A DNA stretch of 64,000 nt from Notolepis coatsorum (GCA_963971535.1 OZ020598.1:90062021-90126020), one strand, 5' to 3'; shown: positions 9,932-21,811, numbered from the stretch's first letter. Made by a program: numbers and translations. The notes: generated by a model from the sequence alone, not told the origin.

Positions 9932-11175
9932 AACCAAAGAAGAAGAACCTGGATGAATCTCCCACCTTTAATTCACAGACCAATCCGAAGAATAATTCCT
10001 TTTGCTGGAGGAATGCGTTCTTCCAGCGGCAGCCGTCAAAGACCTGCATCTATCCATGCGTTAACCCTTTCACTACCAAAAGGTTAACCCTTTCACCGTG
10101 ACAATACAAAAGGTTAACCCTTTCACTGCCACACGGCAAATGGTTAACCCTTTCACTACCACACTGCATACGGTTAACCCTTTCACTACCGCACTACAGA
10201 CGGTTAACCGTATGTAGTGTGGTAGTGAAAGGGTTAACCGTCTGTAGTGTGGTAGTGAAAGGGTTAACGCTGCAGTGACCACTGTAGGGAATTCTCCTTT
10301 TTTTAAACGTTACACAAGCAAAACAAATGTAGAATGAATGTTACAGAAGAAAAGTGAGTCAATTGTAGCTCAGAAACCAGTGCCTTTTCACATGGTGGAT
10401 TGCCAGGCCATTACGTGTGTCTTTCTCTCAGCTGAATAGAAACCACCGCGTTTGAATCCAAACAAGTACAACAATAATGCAGCAAGCTTGCAGTAAAAAG
10501 TAGGCCCCTATGATGGCTACGCCTGTACCTTGAACTCTCAAAAGGGTGATCAATTGTCATTTTCTCAAAGACTGCCATCTTGAATAAGCCAGCACTAGGT
10601 GATACATGAGATAGTTATTGTTGTGGTTGTACAATTGCTTTCATATACCTTTACCAGAAACAGTGTTTTGTCATATCAGAACCCCCCCCAAAAAAACAAG
10701 AACAATCAAGCTATGACCAAATATAGCGCTTTAGTGAACTTTTGAATTATTCACTTTTGGAACTTACATTTTTCTCTTGTCAAAGTGAGGTGTTCTTGAG
10801 AAGCGTATACTGTGCTTTGTTTTTGATGTTCATCATGTAGCATGTTTGCATGGTTTGAGCTGGAGCAGGTGAATAAAACCTTTCAGATGCAGAAAAAATG
10901 GAAGAACGGAGGTCGAATTCACCTCCGGGGATGTTGTTATCACAGATTAATTTTCTTTGTTTGTTTGTTTGTTTTTGTTTTACTTATTTTGTTTGTTTGT
11001 TTAAATCTTTTTGTCTTTTTTTTCAATAAACCTGTAAAGGCGCTCCAATATTTGAACACACACATCCATTCCAACTGTAACATACTGTAGCAATATTTTG
11101 TGTGTGTGTGTGGAAACCAAAGAACAATGTCTGCATACATTTCTAAAATGAAATAAAACAGTCATTTTGTAGCCG
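9932..11175 (+). other. Probable 3' UTR of the unidentified gene, with polyadenylation signals
   Basis: The sequence follows the TAA at 9929-9931. AATAAA hexamers occur at 11025-11030 and 11152-11157. The segment contains the palindromic GTTAACCCTTTCACTAC repeats (10059-10270) and a TTTG-rich tract (10955-11015). The extent is inferred from the signals only. Confidence 0.45.
10059..10270. repeat. Palindromic minisatellite (GTTAACCCTTTCACTACC family)
   Basis: Five or so direct units of about 33 bp (GGTTAACCCTTTCACTACC plus ACACTGCATAC-like spacers) are followed by two inverted units (GTAGTGTGGTAGTGAAAGG). The segment can therefore fold into a long hairpin. The same family occurs at 41832-41996 and as one remnant at about 31297-31322. 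Confidence 0.85.
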
Positions 11176-11765
11176 CAGAGTTTGAGGTGGGTTCATTGAA
11201 AGTGTCTCCACGTTGCTTGCTTTAAAAGAAAAAAAGAAAAGAAAAATCTGGTGTTGGGTTCGCTGGCACGTTACAATAGGCATATTGTGTTATTATTATA
11301 TCATATGTGCACACAATATAAACCTTCTGTTTGAATTGCTCCTGAGGTCTGACTCCCGCTGAAACCAGCAAGCCCTCCAAATATGACCGGATGACCCTAT
11401 CGGTGTGTAATACCTTGAGAGCCGAATTTCAGATATATTAAACAGTAATCTTATTCATGTGATGTCAATAACGGCCCCGTCCAAGACCAATATCTGCAGC
11501 CTTCACAACCCCGAAATGAGTAAAATTTTAACTCTAAAACACCTTTGAAGTTTCTTTTTTCTTTTTCTTTTTTACGATGGAGCTTATTATGTAAAAAGCT
11601 CCTTTTATTGTGTGTTTTCTCTGGAGAGGTACAGGGGGAATGGTTGTGGAAAGAATGTGGTGAAGGTTGGTCGGGACCGTCTCTGAGTTACAGCGTCCTG
11701 AGAAACAACCCCCTGGGATAGAAAACCACTCACACAGAGAAGCAATGGAGGAGAGGAAGGAAGCA
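11176..11765. other. Intergenic, nothing recognised
   Basis: A/T-rich and mixed sequence without open frames, splice-site pairs or a repeat family that I can name. Confidence 0.5.
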
Positions 11766-12125
11766 GATGTGCGTGTGTGTGTATGTGCATAAGCACGTTT
11801 GTGTGTATGTGCATATGCACGTTTGTGTGTATGTGCATATGCACATTTGCGTGTGTATGCACGTTTGTGTGTATGTGCAATTGTGCATATGCACGTATGT
11901 GTGTGCATATGCATGTTTGTGTGTGTATGTGCATATGCACGTTTATGTGTGTGTATGTGCATATGCTTGTGTGTGTGCATGTTTGATGTATGTTTTGAAC
12001 GTGTGTCATTTACTATATGGGAAGAGGCAGGTGTGTGTGTGTGCCTACAGTCTGTGCGTACGTCTACACCCATTGGGAGTTTAAAAGGACAGATATATAT
12101 GTGGTCAGTTCAGTGTGTGTGTGTG
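11766..12125. repeat. GT-rich degenerate minisatellite (GTGTATGTGCATATGCAC units)
   Basis: Units of about 26-30 bp alternate GTGTGTATGTGCATATGCAC with CATTT/CGTTT. The long open frames on both strands (Cys/Val- or His/Thr-rich) reflect the alternating purine-pyrimidine repeat. The tract is a good Z-DNA former by composition. Confidence 0.85.
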
Positions 12126-12475
12126 GCAGCCTACTGGGGGATGAAGGGTAGATTTATGTGTTCGGTATCCAGCTCCCAGTTGGACAAACCTCTAGAAGGA
12201 GGATCTGGAACAGTGAGGCTGAAACATTCCAACATTGTTCTACACAGTTAACAGCCAGACACTGTGGGGCGAACGGGCAGCGCTACGGGGAGCAAACCAT
12301 GGAGGAACAAATAGAGTGTTTTTACATTGAGTCTTGAAGACTGCACTGTGGAAGAGCGGCGCCCCCACGGGCTGCGTGCCAGAGGCGCTTGGGCTCAACA
12401 CGGGGCGATAAGGCCACTTTGGGAACCATTTTATATTCCATGCTGTAGAAATCAGACCGTAGCCGTGTCGTGTGC
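12126..12475. other. Unique flank of the 21-bp minisatellite, nothing recognised
   Basis: Mixed-composition sequence with no supported exon or repeat. Confidence 0.5.
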
Positions 12476-15400
12476 GACCCAGAAGGGCTCGTGTTGGACC
12501 CAGAAGGGCTCGTGTTGGACCCAGAAGGGCTCGTGTTGGACCCAGAAGGGCTCATGTTGGACCCAGAAGGGCTCATGTTGGACCTAGAAGGGCTCATGTT
12601 GGACCCAGAAGGGCTCGTGTTGGACCTAGAAGGGCTCATGTTGGACCTAGAAGGGCTCGTGTTGGACCTAGAAGGGCTCGTGTTGGACCTAGAAGGGCTT
12701 GTGTTGGACCCAGAAGGGCTCATGTTGGACCCAGAAGGGCTCGTGTTGGACCCAGAAGGGCTCATGTTGGACCTAGAAGGGCTCGTGTTGGACCTAGAAG
12801 GGCTCATGTTGGACCTAGAAGGGCTCATGTTGGACCTAGAAGGGCTCGTGTTGGACCTAGAAGGGCTCATGTTGGACCTAGAAGGGCTCATGTTGGACCT
12901 AGAAGGGCTCATGTTGGACCTAGAAGGGCTCATGTTGGACCCAGAAGGGCTCGTGTTGGACCTAGAAGGGCTCATGTTGGACCCAGAAGGGCTCGTGTTG
13001 GACCCAGAAGGGCTCGTGTTGGACCCAGAAGGGCTCGTGTTGGACCCAGTAGGGCTCATGTTGGACCCAGAAGGGCTCATGTTGGACCCAGTAGGGCTCG
13101 TGTTGGACCCAGAAGGGCTCATGTTGTCGTGTTGGACCCAGAAGGGCTCATGTTGGACCCAGAAGGGCTCATGTTGGACCTAGAAGGGCTCATGTTGGAC
13201 CTAGAAGGGCTCATGTTGGACCCAGAAGGGCTCATGTTGGACCTAGAAGGGCTCATGTTGGACCTAGAAGGGCTCATGTTGGACCCAGAAGGGCTCGTGT
13301 TGGACCCAGAAGGGCTCGTGTTGGACCTAGAAGGGCTCATCTTGGACCCAGAAGGGCTCGTGTTGGACCCAGAAGGGCTCGTGTTGGACCTAGAAGGGCT
13401 CATGTTGGACCCAGAAGGGCTCATGTTGGACCTAGAAGGGCTTGTGTTGGACCCAGAAGGGCTCGTGTTGGACCTAGAAGGGCTCGTGTTGGACCTAGAA
13501 GGGCTCATGTTGGACCTAGAAGGGCTCATGTTGGACCTAGAAGGGCTCGTGTTGGACCCAGAAGGGCTCGTGTTGGACCTAGAAGGGCTCATGTTGGACC
13601 CAGAAGGGCTCGTGTTGGACCTAGAAGGGCTCATGTTGGACCCAGAAGGGCTCGTGTTGGACCCAGAAGGGCTCGTGTTGGACCTAGAAGGGCTCATGTT
13701 GGACCTAGAAGGGCTCATGTTGGACCTAGAAGGGCTCATGTTGGACCTAGAAGGGCTCATGTTGGACCCAGAAGGGCTCGTGTTGGACCCAGAAGGGCTC
13801 GTGTTGGACCTAGAAGGGCTCGTGTTGGACCCAGAAGGGCTCGTGTTGGACCCAGAAGGGCTCATGTTGGACCCAGAAGGGCTCGTGTTGGACCCAGAAG
13901 GGCTCGTGTTGGACCCAGTAGGGCTCATGTTGGACCCAGAAGGGCTCGTGTTGGACCCAGAAGGGCTCATGTTGGACCTAGAAGGGCTCGTGTTGGACCT
14001 AGAAGGGCTCATGTTGGACCCAGAAGGGCTCATGTTGGACCCAGTAGGGCTCGTGTTGGACCCAGAAGGGCTCATGTTGTCGTGTTGGACCCAGAAGGGC
14101 TCATGTTGGACCCAGAAGGGCTCATGTTGGACCTAGAAGGGCTCATGTTGGACCCAGAAGGGCTCATGTTGGACCTAGAAGGGCTCATGTTGGACCTAGA
14201 AGGGCTCATGTTGGACCTAGAAGGGCTCATGTTGGACCCAGAAGGGCTCGTGTTGGACCCAGAAGGGCTCGTGTTGGACCTAGAAGGGCTCATGTTGGAC
14301 CTAGAAGGGCTCATGTTGGACCCAGAAGGGCTCATGTTGGACCTAGAAGGGCTCATGTTGGACCTAGAAGGGCTCATCTTGGACCCAGAAGGGCTCGTGT
14401 TGGACCCAGTACGGCTCATGTTGGACCCAGAAGGGCTCGTGTTGGACCCAGTAGGGCTCGTGTTGTCGTGTTGGACCCAGAAGGGCTCGTGTTGGACCCA
14501 GAACGGCTCATGTTGGACCCAGAAGGGCTTGTGTTGGACCCAGAAGGGCTCATGTTGGACCTAGAAGGGCTCATGTTGGACCTAGAAGGGCTCGTGTTGG
14601 ACCCAGAAGGGCTCGTGTTGGACCCAGAAGGGCTCATGTTGGACCTAGAAGGGCTCATGTTGGACCCAGAAGGGCTCGTGTTGGACCCAGAAGGGCTCGT
14701 GTTGGACCCAGAAGGGCTCGTGTTGTCGTGTTGGACCCAGAAGGGCTCGTGTTGGACCCAGAAGGGCTCGTGTTGGACCCAGTAGGGCTCATGTTGGACC
14801 CAGAAGGGCTCATGTTGGACCCAGTAGGGCTCGTGTTGGACCCAGAAGGGCTCATGTTGTCGTGTTGGACCCAGAAGGGCTCATGTTGGACCTAGAAGGG
14901 CTCATGTTGGACCTAGAAGGGCTCATGTTGGACCTAGAAGGGCTCATGTTGGACCCAGAAGGGCTCGTGTTGGACCCAGAAGGGCTCGTGTTGGACCTAG
15001 AAGGGCTCATCTTGGACCCAGAAGGGCTTGTGTTGGACCCAGAAGGGCTCGTGTTGGACCCAGTACGGCTCATGTTGGACCCAGAAGGGCTCGTGTTGGA
15101 CCCAGTAGGGCTTGTGTTGTCGTGTTGGACCTAGAAGGGCTCGTGTTGGACCCAGAAGGGCTCGTGTTGGACCCAGAAGGGCTCGTGTTGGACCTAGAAG
15201 GGCTCATGTTGGATCCAGTAGGGCTCATGTTGGACCTAGAAGGGCTCATGTTGGACCCAGAAGGGCTCATGTTGGACCTAGAAGGGCTCATGTTGGACCC
15301 AGAAGGGCTCATGTTGGACCTAGAAGGGCTCATGTTGGACCCAGAAGGGCTCGTGTTGGACCTAGAAGGGCTCATGTTGGACCCAGAAGGGCTCGTGTTG

Positions 15401-15868
15401 GACCTAGAAGGGCTCATGTTGGACCCAGAAGGGCTCGTGTTGGACCCAGAAGGGCTCGTGTTGGACCCAGAAGGGCTTGTGTTGTCGTGTTGGACCCAGA
15501 AGGGCTCGTGTTGGACCCAGAAGGGCTCATGTTGGACCCAGAACGGCTCATGTTGGACCTAGAAGGGCTCGTGTTGGACCCAGAAGGGCTCGTGTTGGAC
15601 CTAGAAGGGCTCACCCAGAAGGGCTCATGTTGGACCTAGAAGGGCTCGTGTTGGACCCACTAGGGCTCATGTTGGCCCCAGAAGGGCTCATGTTGGACCC
15701 AGAAGGGCTCATGTTGGACCTAGAACGGCTCGTGTTAGACCCAGAAGGGCTCATGTTGGACCTAGAAGGGCTCATGTTGGACCTAGATGGGCTTGTGTTG
15801 TCGTGTTGGACCCAGAAGGGCTCGTGTTGGACCAAGAAGGGCTCGTGTTGGACCTAGAAGGGCTCATG
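12476..15868. repeat. Giant 21-bp minisatellite, ~160 copies with higher-order blocks
   Basis: The unit core is AGAAGGGCTCGTGTTGGAC. It has two almost binary variable sites: CTCGTG or CTCATG, and GACCCAG or GACCTAG. Extra 8-bp inserts (TCGTGTTG) break the register at about 13123, 14075, 14462, 14722, 14857, 15116, 15481 and 15797, marking larger blocks. Variant blocks carrying CCCAGTAGGG recur before several of these junctions, suggesting duplication of whole blocks. Since 21 is divisible by 3, several frames on both strands are open for hundreds of codons. These are artefacts of the period and I do not call a gene. Confidence 0.93.
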
Positions 15869-16185
15869 TAGGGCAAATTTACCTCTGGTTCAGTCCAACC
15901 TGCCCCAACTCCGTGATTTGGATAGCTATAATCTATTTATTTTTTCATAGAAAAGTTACATAACACAGATTTAAAATCGTATTTTCAATAAAGAAAATAA
16001 TAATAATAAAAATAATAATATAATATACGGTAAATAATAATAATAAATCTGCCAATGGGGGTAGAAAATGTAATTTACTCCAACTGACAGTTGTCCCTCA
16101 CGACAGTTGTGATTGGAGGATCACGAAAAGAGGGCAGTGTTGTGAGATCGGTCAATTAAACTGAACTTGTTTTTATGAAACGTCT
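15869..16185. other. AT-rich flank with a remnant of a CAGTTGTGATTGGAG foldback family
   Basis: (AATAAT)n-rich sequence at 15970-16050. ACAGTTGTGATTGGAGGATC at about 16101-16121 matches the foldback element at 35455-35566. Confidence 0.5.
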
Positions 16186-16189
16186 TCTT

Positions 16190-17465
16190 TAATATCTTAA
16201 GATATGAGGCAGGTCACACAGAAAAACAAGGCATGTCACCGTTTCACTATCATTCTGCTTGTTTTGAGAGAATCTTTGGAACCAGCTCATTTGTATTATA
16301 GACAACAACAACTCTCCATCAGCAAGGACCTTCTCCTGAAGGACACAGTGATGAGTGTTGTATCTATCATCCGTGATTCATCTGAGGGCAGAGTGATCAA
16401 TTACATCACCATAGTCCAGGACTGAGAAGAAAACTGCTTCGACAATACTCTTCCTACTAATCAAAGGAAAGCTGGTTCTGTTTCTGTATAGGAAGCCAAT
16501 TTGCTGTTTGGAGGCAAGGTTGTCTACATGGAATTTTTATGTAAATTTCTCATCAAGCCACACACCAACATATTCAGTGACTCTCTCAATGATAGAACCT
16601 CTTACGGTAGATATGTGTAAACCATCATATTCAATGTTTCTGGGCAGATTTCCAGACACTAGGAAATATTACTATTGAGATAGAAAGATTTTTTTTAAAA
16701 CATGCGTCAATTGCTCTGTAATTAAAGGAGCAGACCGTTTTAGAAAGAAATTGTCCAAATTATCCTCACCAGTAGAGGTCCTGGGATCTATGGATTGGAG
16801 AGTGTCGAATACTTCATCATGTGAAAAGGGACTAAAGAAGAATTGAGGGGTGTGATCCACGGAACTCACACAATCAGTGTCTATATCAACATTAAGATCA
16901 ACAGGAAAAAGACCAATTGTGTTTTGGCTGGAAATAACACAATTGTCAACACTAATATGAGCGGGTAGTGAATTAGAGGTCTTGTTTTTCTTTAAGTTAA
17001 CTGCCTTCCAAAACTGAGCCGTGTTTGTGTAGGAACTTATTAACTAGGAACTAATTAGGAACTAATTAAATCTAAGTAGTAATCTGATTTTGACTTTCTC
17101 ATAGCATGTGGTACATCTGTTTCTGAGCTGTTTAAAGGCAAACCAGTGTTGTGGATCACCTGAGTGTCTAGCATGTGACCAGGCCTTATTCCGGTCATTA
17201 AGCAGAGTTGACAACTCATGCAAGAACCAGGGTGCTATTCTATCTTTAATTCTGAGTCTCTTGAGGGGAGCATGTTTATTGATTAGAGAAATAAGAGTAT
17301 TGTGAAGAGGTCAAGGGTCACTTAAAATCTCCCACCACCAATAGTTCATAATCAGAACGATTTTAAATGAGGTTTTCTAGAATGTCTACAGTTTCTGTGC
17401 CCGCAGCTGGGGGTCTATACACACCGATTACACCCATTGAGGAGGCCCCCAACTGTGTATGCTGT
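16190..17465 (-). mobile_element. L2/jockey-like LINE remnant (endonuclease end to RT)
   Basis: On the minus strand the order is LINE-like. An endonuclease-end motif GVIGVYRPPAAGTE lies at about 17390-17450, then VVGDF near 17330. A connector block follows (APWFLHELSTLLNDRNKAWS, about 17185-17245). Next is an RT-entry block (FSPFSHDEVFDTLQSIDP, about 16780-16850). Last is an RT C-terminal block (VTEYVGVWLDEKFT, LASKQQIGFLYRNRT, about 16480-16610). Many stops and frameshifts show it is dead. Confidence 0.75.
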
Positions 17466-17474
17466 GGAGTGGGA

Positions 17475-17590
17475 CCTGTACAGATACAGATAGAGAGAGA
17501 TATGCAGATAGAGAGAGATGCAGATAGAGAGAGAGATGCAGATAGATAGAGAGAGAGACAGATAGAGAGAAAGACAGATACACACACACT
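17475..17590. repeat. (GATA)/(GAGAGACAGATA)n microsatellite
   Basis: Interrupted GATA/GAGA repeats ending in CACACACACTAG. Confidence 0.9.
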
Positions 17591-17939
17591 AGTGCTGTCA
17601 GGCGATTAAAAAAATTAATCTAATTAATTACAGGATTTGTAATTAATTAATCTAATTAATCACATTTTAATCGCATAACCATTTTATGCCTGATATTCTA
17701 TATTCTATAATCATATTTCAAATTGCAAAATGTGTCCGGATGGCAGAATTCAGTACTGTATCTACAAAACCTTCTGTTTAATCATCTTCCATCTATTAAT
17801 TTGCTTAGATTTTTCAGGTCTGGTCAATTTGAGCATGGTGTTATTCACAGTCAAAGATTAAAAAAAATTATTGATATTCTCATTTGGTTCATTACAATTT
17901 ACTCAAAATAATATTTTCATTCAATCAATCACCGCGCAG

Positions 17940-18585
17940 ATTGATTGATTGAATGAAAATGTTATTAACAGATTGCAGAATGGGTACAATACAGTACGGC
18001 TCAATACACACAATTGTTTTTTTTTATCCACTTTTTCTCCCATTTTCTATATTTTCTCCCATCCCAATTTCGTATCATCCAATTCAACCCTCCCCTGTCA
18101 CGAACGCTGTTTCTTGCCTCCCACAAGCCGGCTGCAATGTGGACTAAGTCATACATAGCACAAGTCCCCTCCGGTACTTGAGGTAACAGCAGTCGCATCT
18201 TTTCACCTGCGCAGCTCGATCTCTCAGTGGCGAGGAGTAACGAGTAGGAGGCTCACGCTGCCCCCGACACTTCCTGATTCTACTGCGCAGGCGCACCAAC
18301 CGACCTGTAGGAGTCGCTGTCCACAACGCCCGATCCCCACCCATCAGTTTCCCACCCCCTAATACGGCCAATGTGTATTAGTACGGACGACCAGCTAAAC
18401 TGAAAGCAAATGTGGAGAGCGGGGCTCGAACAGGCGAGCCCAGCGTCTCCAGATTTCATGGAGAGCGCCTTGCCCACTACGCCACGTAGCCGCCCAATAC
18501 ACACAATTGTTAAGGGGATGCAGAGAAAGACTTTCGTCTTGTTTACATCAGGGTCCCCCATTTTCAATTCATAATGAATTGTAAG
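17940..18585 (-). mobile_element. LINE 3' end with (TTGA)n tail, split by a SINE
   Basis: AACAGATTGCAGAATGGGTA, then CAATACACACAATTG and the TCAGGGTCCCCCATTTTCAA block match the 3' UTR of the LINE at 22157-23707. The (TGAT)n tail near 17941 marks the 3' end on the minus strand. The SINE occupies its middle. Confidence 0.75.
18017..18494 (-). mobile_element. tRNA-derived SINE (~478 bp) with 15-bp TSD
   Basis: CAATACACACAATTG flanks it exactly at 18002-18016 and 18495-18509. The minus-strand reading starts with a tRNA-like head near 18494 (B-box TGTTCGAGCCC region about 18426-18436) and ends in an A tail, seen as T on the plus strand at 18017-18026. It belongs to the same family as 24062-24547, about 90% similar by eye in the body. 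Confidence 0.9.
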
Positions 18586-18864
18586 GGTGCAACTTATACC
18601 GTGCAATCCATTCTTTGTGGATCTAGCCCACAGTATTTCTGACACTGGGAATACATTCCCTGAGATGTCCCTAGAATCAGATACCAAGAACATGCAAATG
18701 GACCATATTAAAAAAAATCTGTAAATGTGTATTCTACATTATTATGGAATGAATGAGATACAAAGAAAATATTATAAAAAAAAATTCATAACGCGATAAT
18801 TTGCTGTGTAATTAATTAATCTAATTAACGCGATAAACTGACAGCTAAACTAATATATATATAT

Positions 18865-19306
18865 TAGGGATGTCCGATATTATAGTAAAATGTGATATCG
18901 AAAAATATCGGTATCGAGAAAAAAAAAAAGAAAAAAAAACGATTATTATTATTATTTTTTTTTTACATTTATTTAACATTTATTTACCCAGGCAAGCAAG
19001 TAAGAACCAATTCTTATTTTATTTATTGTCAAAAGTATGCATGTTGGTTTAATTCAACAACAAGATATATGTAATGTTAATTTTTACTTTTTTAATGATC
19101 ATATTTTGCACAGATAATGCTTACATTTAGAAAGCCTTTTGAATGCATCCAGTGAAATTATTAGTTACCTGAAATTATTCAGTTTTTTTGGGGGGAAACC
19201 CTGCATATATCGGTATCTGTTGATATCGGTATCGGTATCGGAAATTAAGAGTTGGACAATATCGGAATATCGGTATCGGTAAAAAAGCCAATATCGAGCA
19301 TCCCTA
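18865..19306. mobile_element. MITE with TAGGGATG ends inserted in an (AT)n site
   Basis: The left end TAGGGATGTCCGATATTATA pairs with AATATCGAGCATCCCTA at the right. Subterminal ATATCGGTATCGG motifs repeat on both sides. The flanks are TATATATAT on both sides, compatible with an 8-bp duplication. The inside includes TTTATTTACCCAGGCAAGCA, the stretch familiar from many teleost repeats. Confidence 0.75.
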
Positions 19307-19317
19307 ATATATATATA

Positions 19318-19748
19318 TATGTGTATATCTATAGAAAGATCTATAGAAAAGAAAGAGAGAAAGGGAGAGAGAGATATACAGATAGAGAAAGAGAGAGGGA
19401 GCCAGATACAGAGAGAGATATACAGAGAGCGAGAGAGATACAGAGAGAGACAGATACAGAGAGAGACAGATACAGAGAGAGACATACAGAGAGATACAGA
19501 GAGAGATATAAAGAGAGAGATAAAGAGAGAGAGATACAGAAAGAGTGAGAGAAATAGAGAGAGAGACAGATAGAGAGAGAAAGACAGATACAGAAAGAGA
19601 GATATATAGAGAGAAAGAGAGATACAGAAAGAGAGACCAATAGAGAGAGAGAGATAGAAAGACAGAGAAAGAGACAGATATATAGAGAGAGACAGAGAAA
19701 TAGAGAGAGAGACAGATAGAGAGAGAGACAGATACAAAAGAGAGAGAC
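19318..19748. repeat. (GAGA)/(GACAGATA)n microsatellite
   Basis: About 430 bp of purine-rich GAGAGACAGATAC-type repeats. The open frames on either strand are low complexity. Confidence 0.93.
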
Positions 19749-19751
19749 ACA

Positions 19752-20921
19752 TGTTGACAGAGTCACTTATGGGGCGACAATAACTTTGTCATGACGACTA
19801 GGTCCTCTCACTTCAGCCCTTAATCGGCGTGGTTTATTATCACATTGCACATTAGTACATGAGACCTTCTCTCTGTGAGAGGTAGGTGGGAAGAGACAGA
19901 GAGGGAGGGAACATTCCCTTAAATACCCTCTTAGGGCCCGCGTCCACCTAGCGCATATTTAGGACCGCACGCGTCTGTTTTCAATGTATTACAATGGGGA
20001 GGGAGCGCATGCGGCCGCCTCTAGGAAATGCGCTGCCGTCGGCGTCTTTTCTCAGCGTTTTTGTGCGGACGAAAGTTGAAACTTTCTGAACTTTCAGAGC
20101 GAGGCGCTGAGCGCATTTTCAGACAACCAATCACAGCCATTCATCTACCACTCTGTTTGTAACCTGACACCGGAGCTGCCTGCCTGTCTGGCTGTCTCCA
20201 CACAGACCATTGAGATTCGCGACAAAACTAATAATAATAACTACACGAATACACTACTAAAAAGCTAATAAAAAGCAAAGGGCGAACTGTGGTGTCAGGC
20301 AATAACTATATATATAATTAATATACAATAAAGTTATTCAAATATGCTATAATATGTGCAAAACCGCGGCATGGCTGTAGATTTCTTTCTGTCATCTACA
20401 AGATGCGCGTCAAGCCAGCGCTGCCGGCGCACTCCCAGCATGTTTCACGGAGAAATATGCGCTAGGTGGACGCGGGCCCTTACCTGGCGCCAGTGTCAAT
20501 AGCTCTGCCTATAGCGCCCTCTAGTGGAAACAGTAAGACAGTTACATGCAATCGTATACATCACATAACTTTAACACTCCCACTTACGGCTGTCTTGTAT
20601 ACTGTACAACTTTTTCAAAAACATCTTTCAAAGAAAATAGTACAGCTCAGAGCATCAAAAAGAATATGGCAGTCAATACTACATAACAGGCAATATTTAC
20701 ACACCAAACATGACCTCTGCAAATCTTCTCAATTTCAGTTTGGAAACAGGCTTCGTCATAGCGTCTGCAACCATGTCGTCTGTCGGACAATAAACAAGTG
20801 TCATCCTTTCTTCCCTGATGACAGATCTGATGAAATTATATTTTATATCCACATGTTTACACCTCTGTCGGCACACAGGGTTTCTCGCATTTGCAATGGT
20901 TCCCTGGTTGTCTTCATAAAC
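19752..20921 (-). mobile_element. Truncated Ty1/copia copy: 3' LTR plus end of RNase H
   Basis: The LTR-like part (19752-20576, minus its internal MITE) starts TGTTGACAGAGTCACTTATG and ends CTTTAACA, nearly identical to the LTR at 39944-40219. Beyond it, ACTCCCACTTACGGC (polypurine tract on the minus strand) and the end of the RNase H/pol region match 35876-36225. Homology stops at about 20921 where a CAGTGGCGGCTGGCC sequence begins. The single open frame here is broken pol read on the wrong strand. Confidence 0.85.
19934..20479. mobile_element. PIF/Harbinger-type MITE (546 bp) inside the copia LTR
   Basis: The inverted ends are GGGCCCGCGTCCACCTAGCG at the left and CGCTAGGTGGACGCGGGCCC at the right, perfect over about 27 bp. 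TTA on both sides (19931-19933 and 20480-20482) is a 3-bp duplication typical of PIF/Harbinger. Removing the element restores the CCCTCTTACCTGGCGCC continuity seen in the intact LTR at 40119-40135. No transposase is present. Confidence 0.92.
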
Positions 20922-21790
20922 CAGTGGCGGCTGGCCACTAAGGGCGCTCGGGCGCCGCCCTCCCTGGTTAACCCTGGTTAAAAGAAAGAAGAAGATTTTT
21001 TATTTTTTTTTATAGCCCTATAAATAATAATAAACATGTTTAAAATGAATAATATTTACTCATTTTAAGTATGTTTGTGTTTCTAATGCACAATATAACG
21101 TTAATATATCAAATATAAATAATCGTTTTCCTGAACAGGAAGTGACTCTGTCTGATAGACTCGAGAATACGTTCCGTTACCGTAGCCGCATTTCCCCCAA
21201 CCGCATTTCTCTCGGGCTAGACGCAATAGCGCTTACAGTGGGCGTGCACGCCGTGCACTGGTTTCATTGCTGTATCCGTCGCAGCCAATCAGTGCGTAAC
21301 GCGCTGTGCGTTGAAATATGATGTATTATGATGGAAGCCGGGCGCGATTTGAAGCGGTCTAAGCAGCAGCGTCTATAATTTCCGTAGCCGCATTTCTCGG
21401 AGACGCTCTCTGATTGGCCAACTCCAGTTTTTTCCGTAGCCGCATTTCGCGGAGACGCTCTATCTGATTGGCCGACGACTACTAGCTGTTGTGTTGTTGT
21501 GATGCATGCAGTCACACTTTGCGTTCTTTCGACGGTTAAGCTTAGGCACTCTTTCAAAGTTGGTTACGGTTAGAGTTTGTCTTAGAGCATGGCGATAGAA
21601 CGCCAGGTAGTTTGCAGGCTGTTCGACGCGGAAATGGGCAAAGACAGACTCATTCATTCATTCATAACAGTACTGTTGTGTTGTGCTAACAAGCTAATAG
21701 CTGGATGCAGTCTGGACAGAGTGGATATACATCAACAGTCTGGGGACAACAGTGGACATAATTATACACTTTATCAAGCCCTCCTCGACC
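20922..21790. mobile_element. Composite of MITE fragments (CAGTGGCGGCTGG end; TTTCCGTAGCCGCATTT family)
   Basis: A hAT-like end CAGTGGCGGCTGGCCACTAA starts at 20922 with no visible partner. TTTCCGTAGCCGCATTT followed by GGAGACGCTCT...TGATTGGCC occurs twice (about 21378-21420 and 21431-21472), matching the arms of the element at 44651-45629. 21536-21645 duplicates the centre of the foldback element at 1350-1455. No gene is supported. Confidence 0.6.
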
Positions 21791-21811
21791 ACATAAACAG
21801 TGAGTTAATTC

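Larger units (their letters stand above)
17590..18848. mobile_element. hAT-like element carrying nested LINE and SINE
   Basis: The left end TAGTGCTGTCAGGCGATTAA and right end GCGATAAACTGACAGCTA form short inverted ends. Subterminal TAATTAATCTAATTAA blocks lie on both sides (17614-17661, 18807-18828). I find no clear TSD. A LINE 3' end (about 17940-18585) sits inside it, and that LINE piece is split by the SINE at 18017-18494, giving three insertion layers. Confidence 0.65.

Noticed and set aside
12322-15857. Several overlapping long open frames on both strands (SPSGSNM-, GLVLDPE- and RARVGPR-type repeats)
   Set aside because: The 21-bp unit keeps multiple frames open on both strands at once, and the 8-bp register breaks shift them all. 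Coding selection on all frames is implausible.
19165-19766. Ser/Leu/Tyr-rich open frames of up to 195 codons
   Set aside because: They read a (GAGA/GACAGATA)n microsatellite on the minus strand.
20466-20981. 171-codon plus-strand open frame
   Set aside because: It crosses the copia LTR, its internal end and an unrelated repeat, so it is a chance frame.
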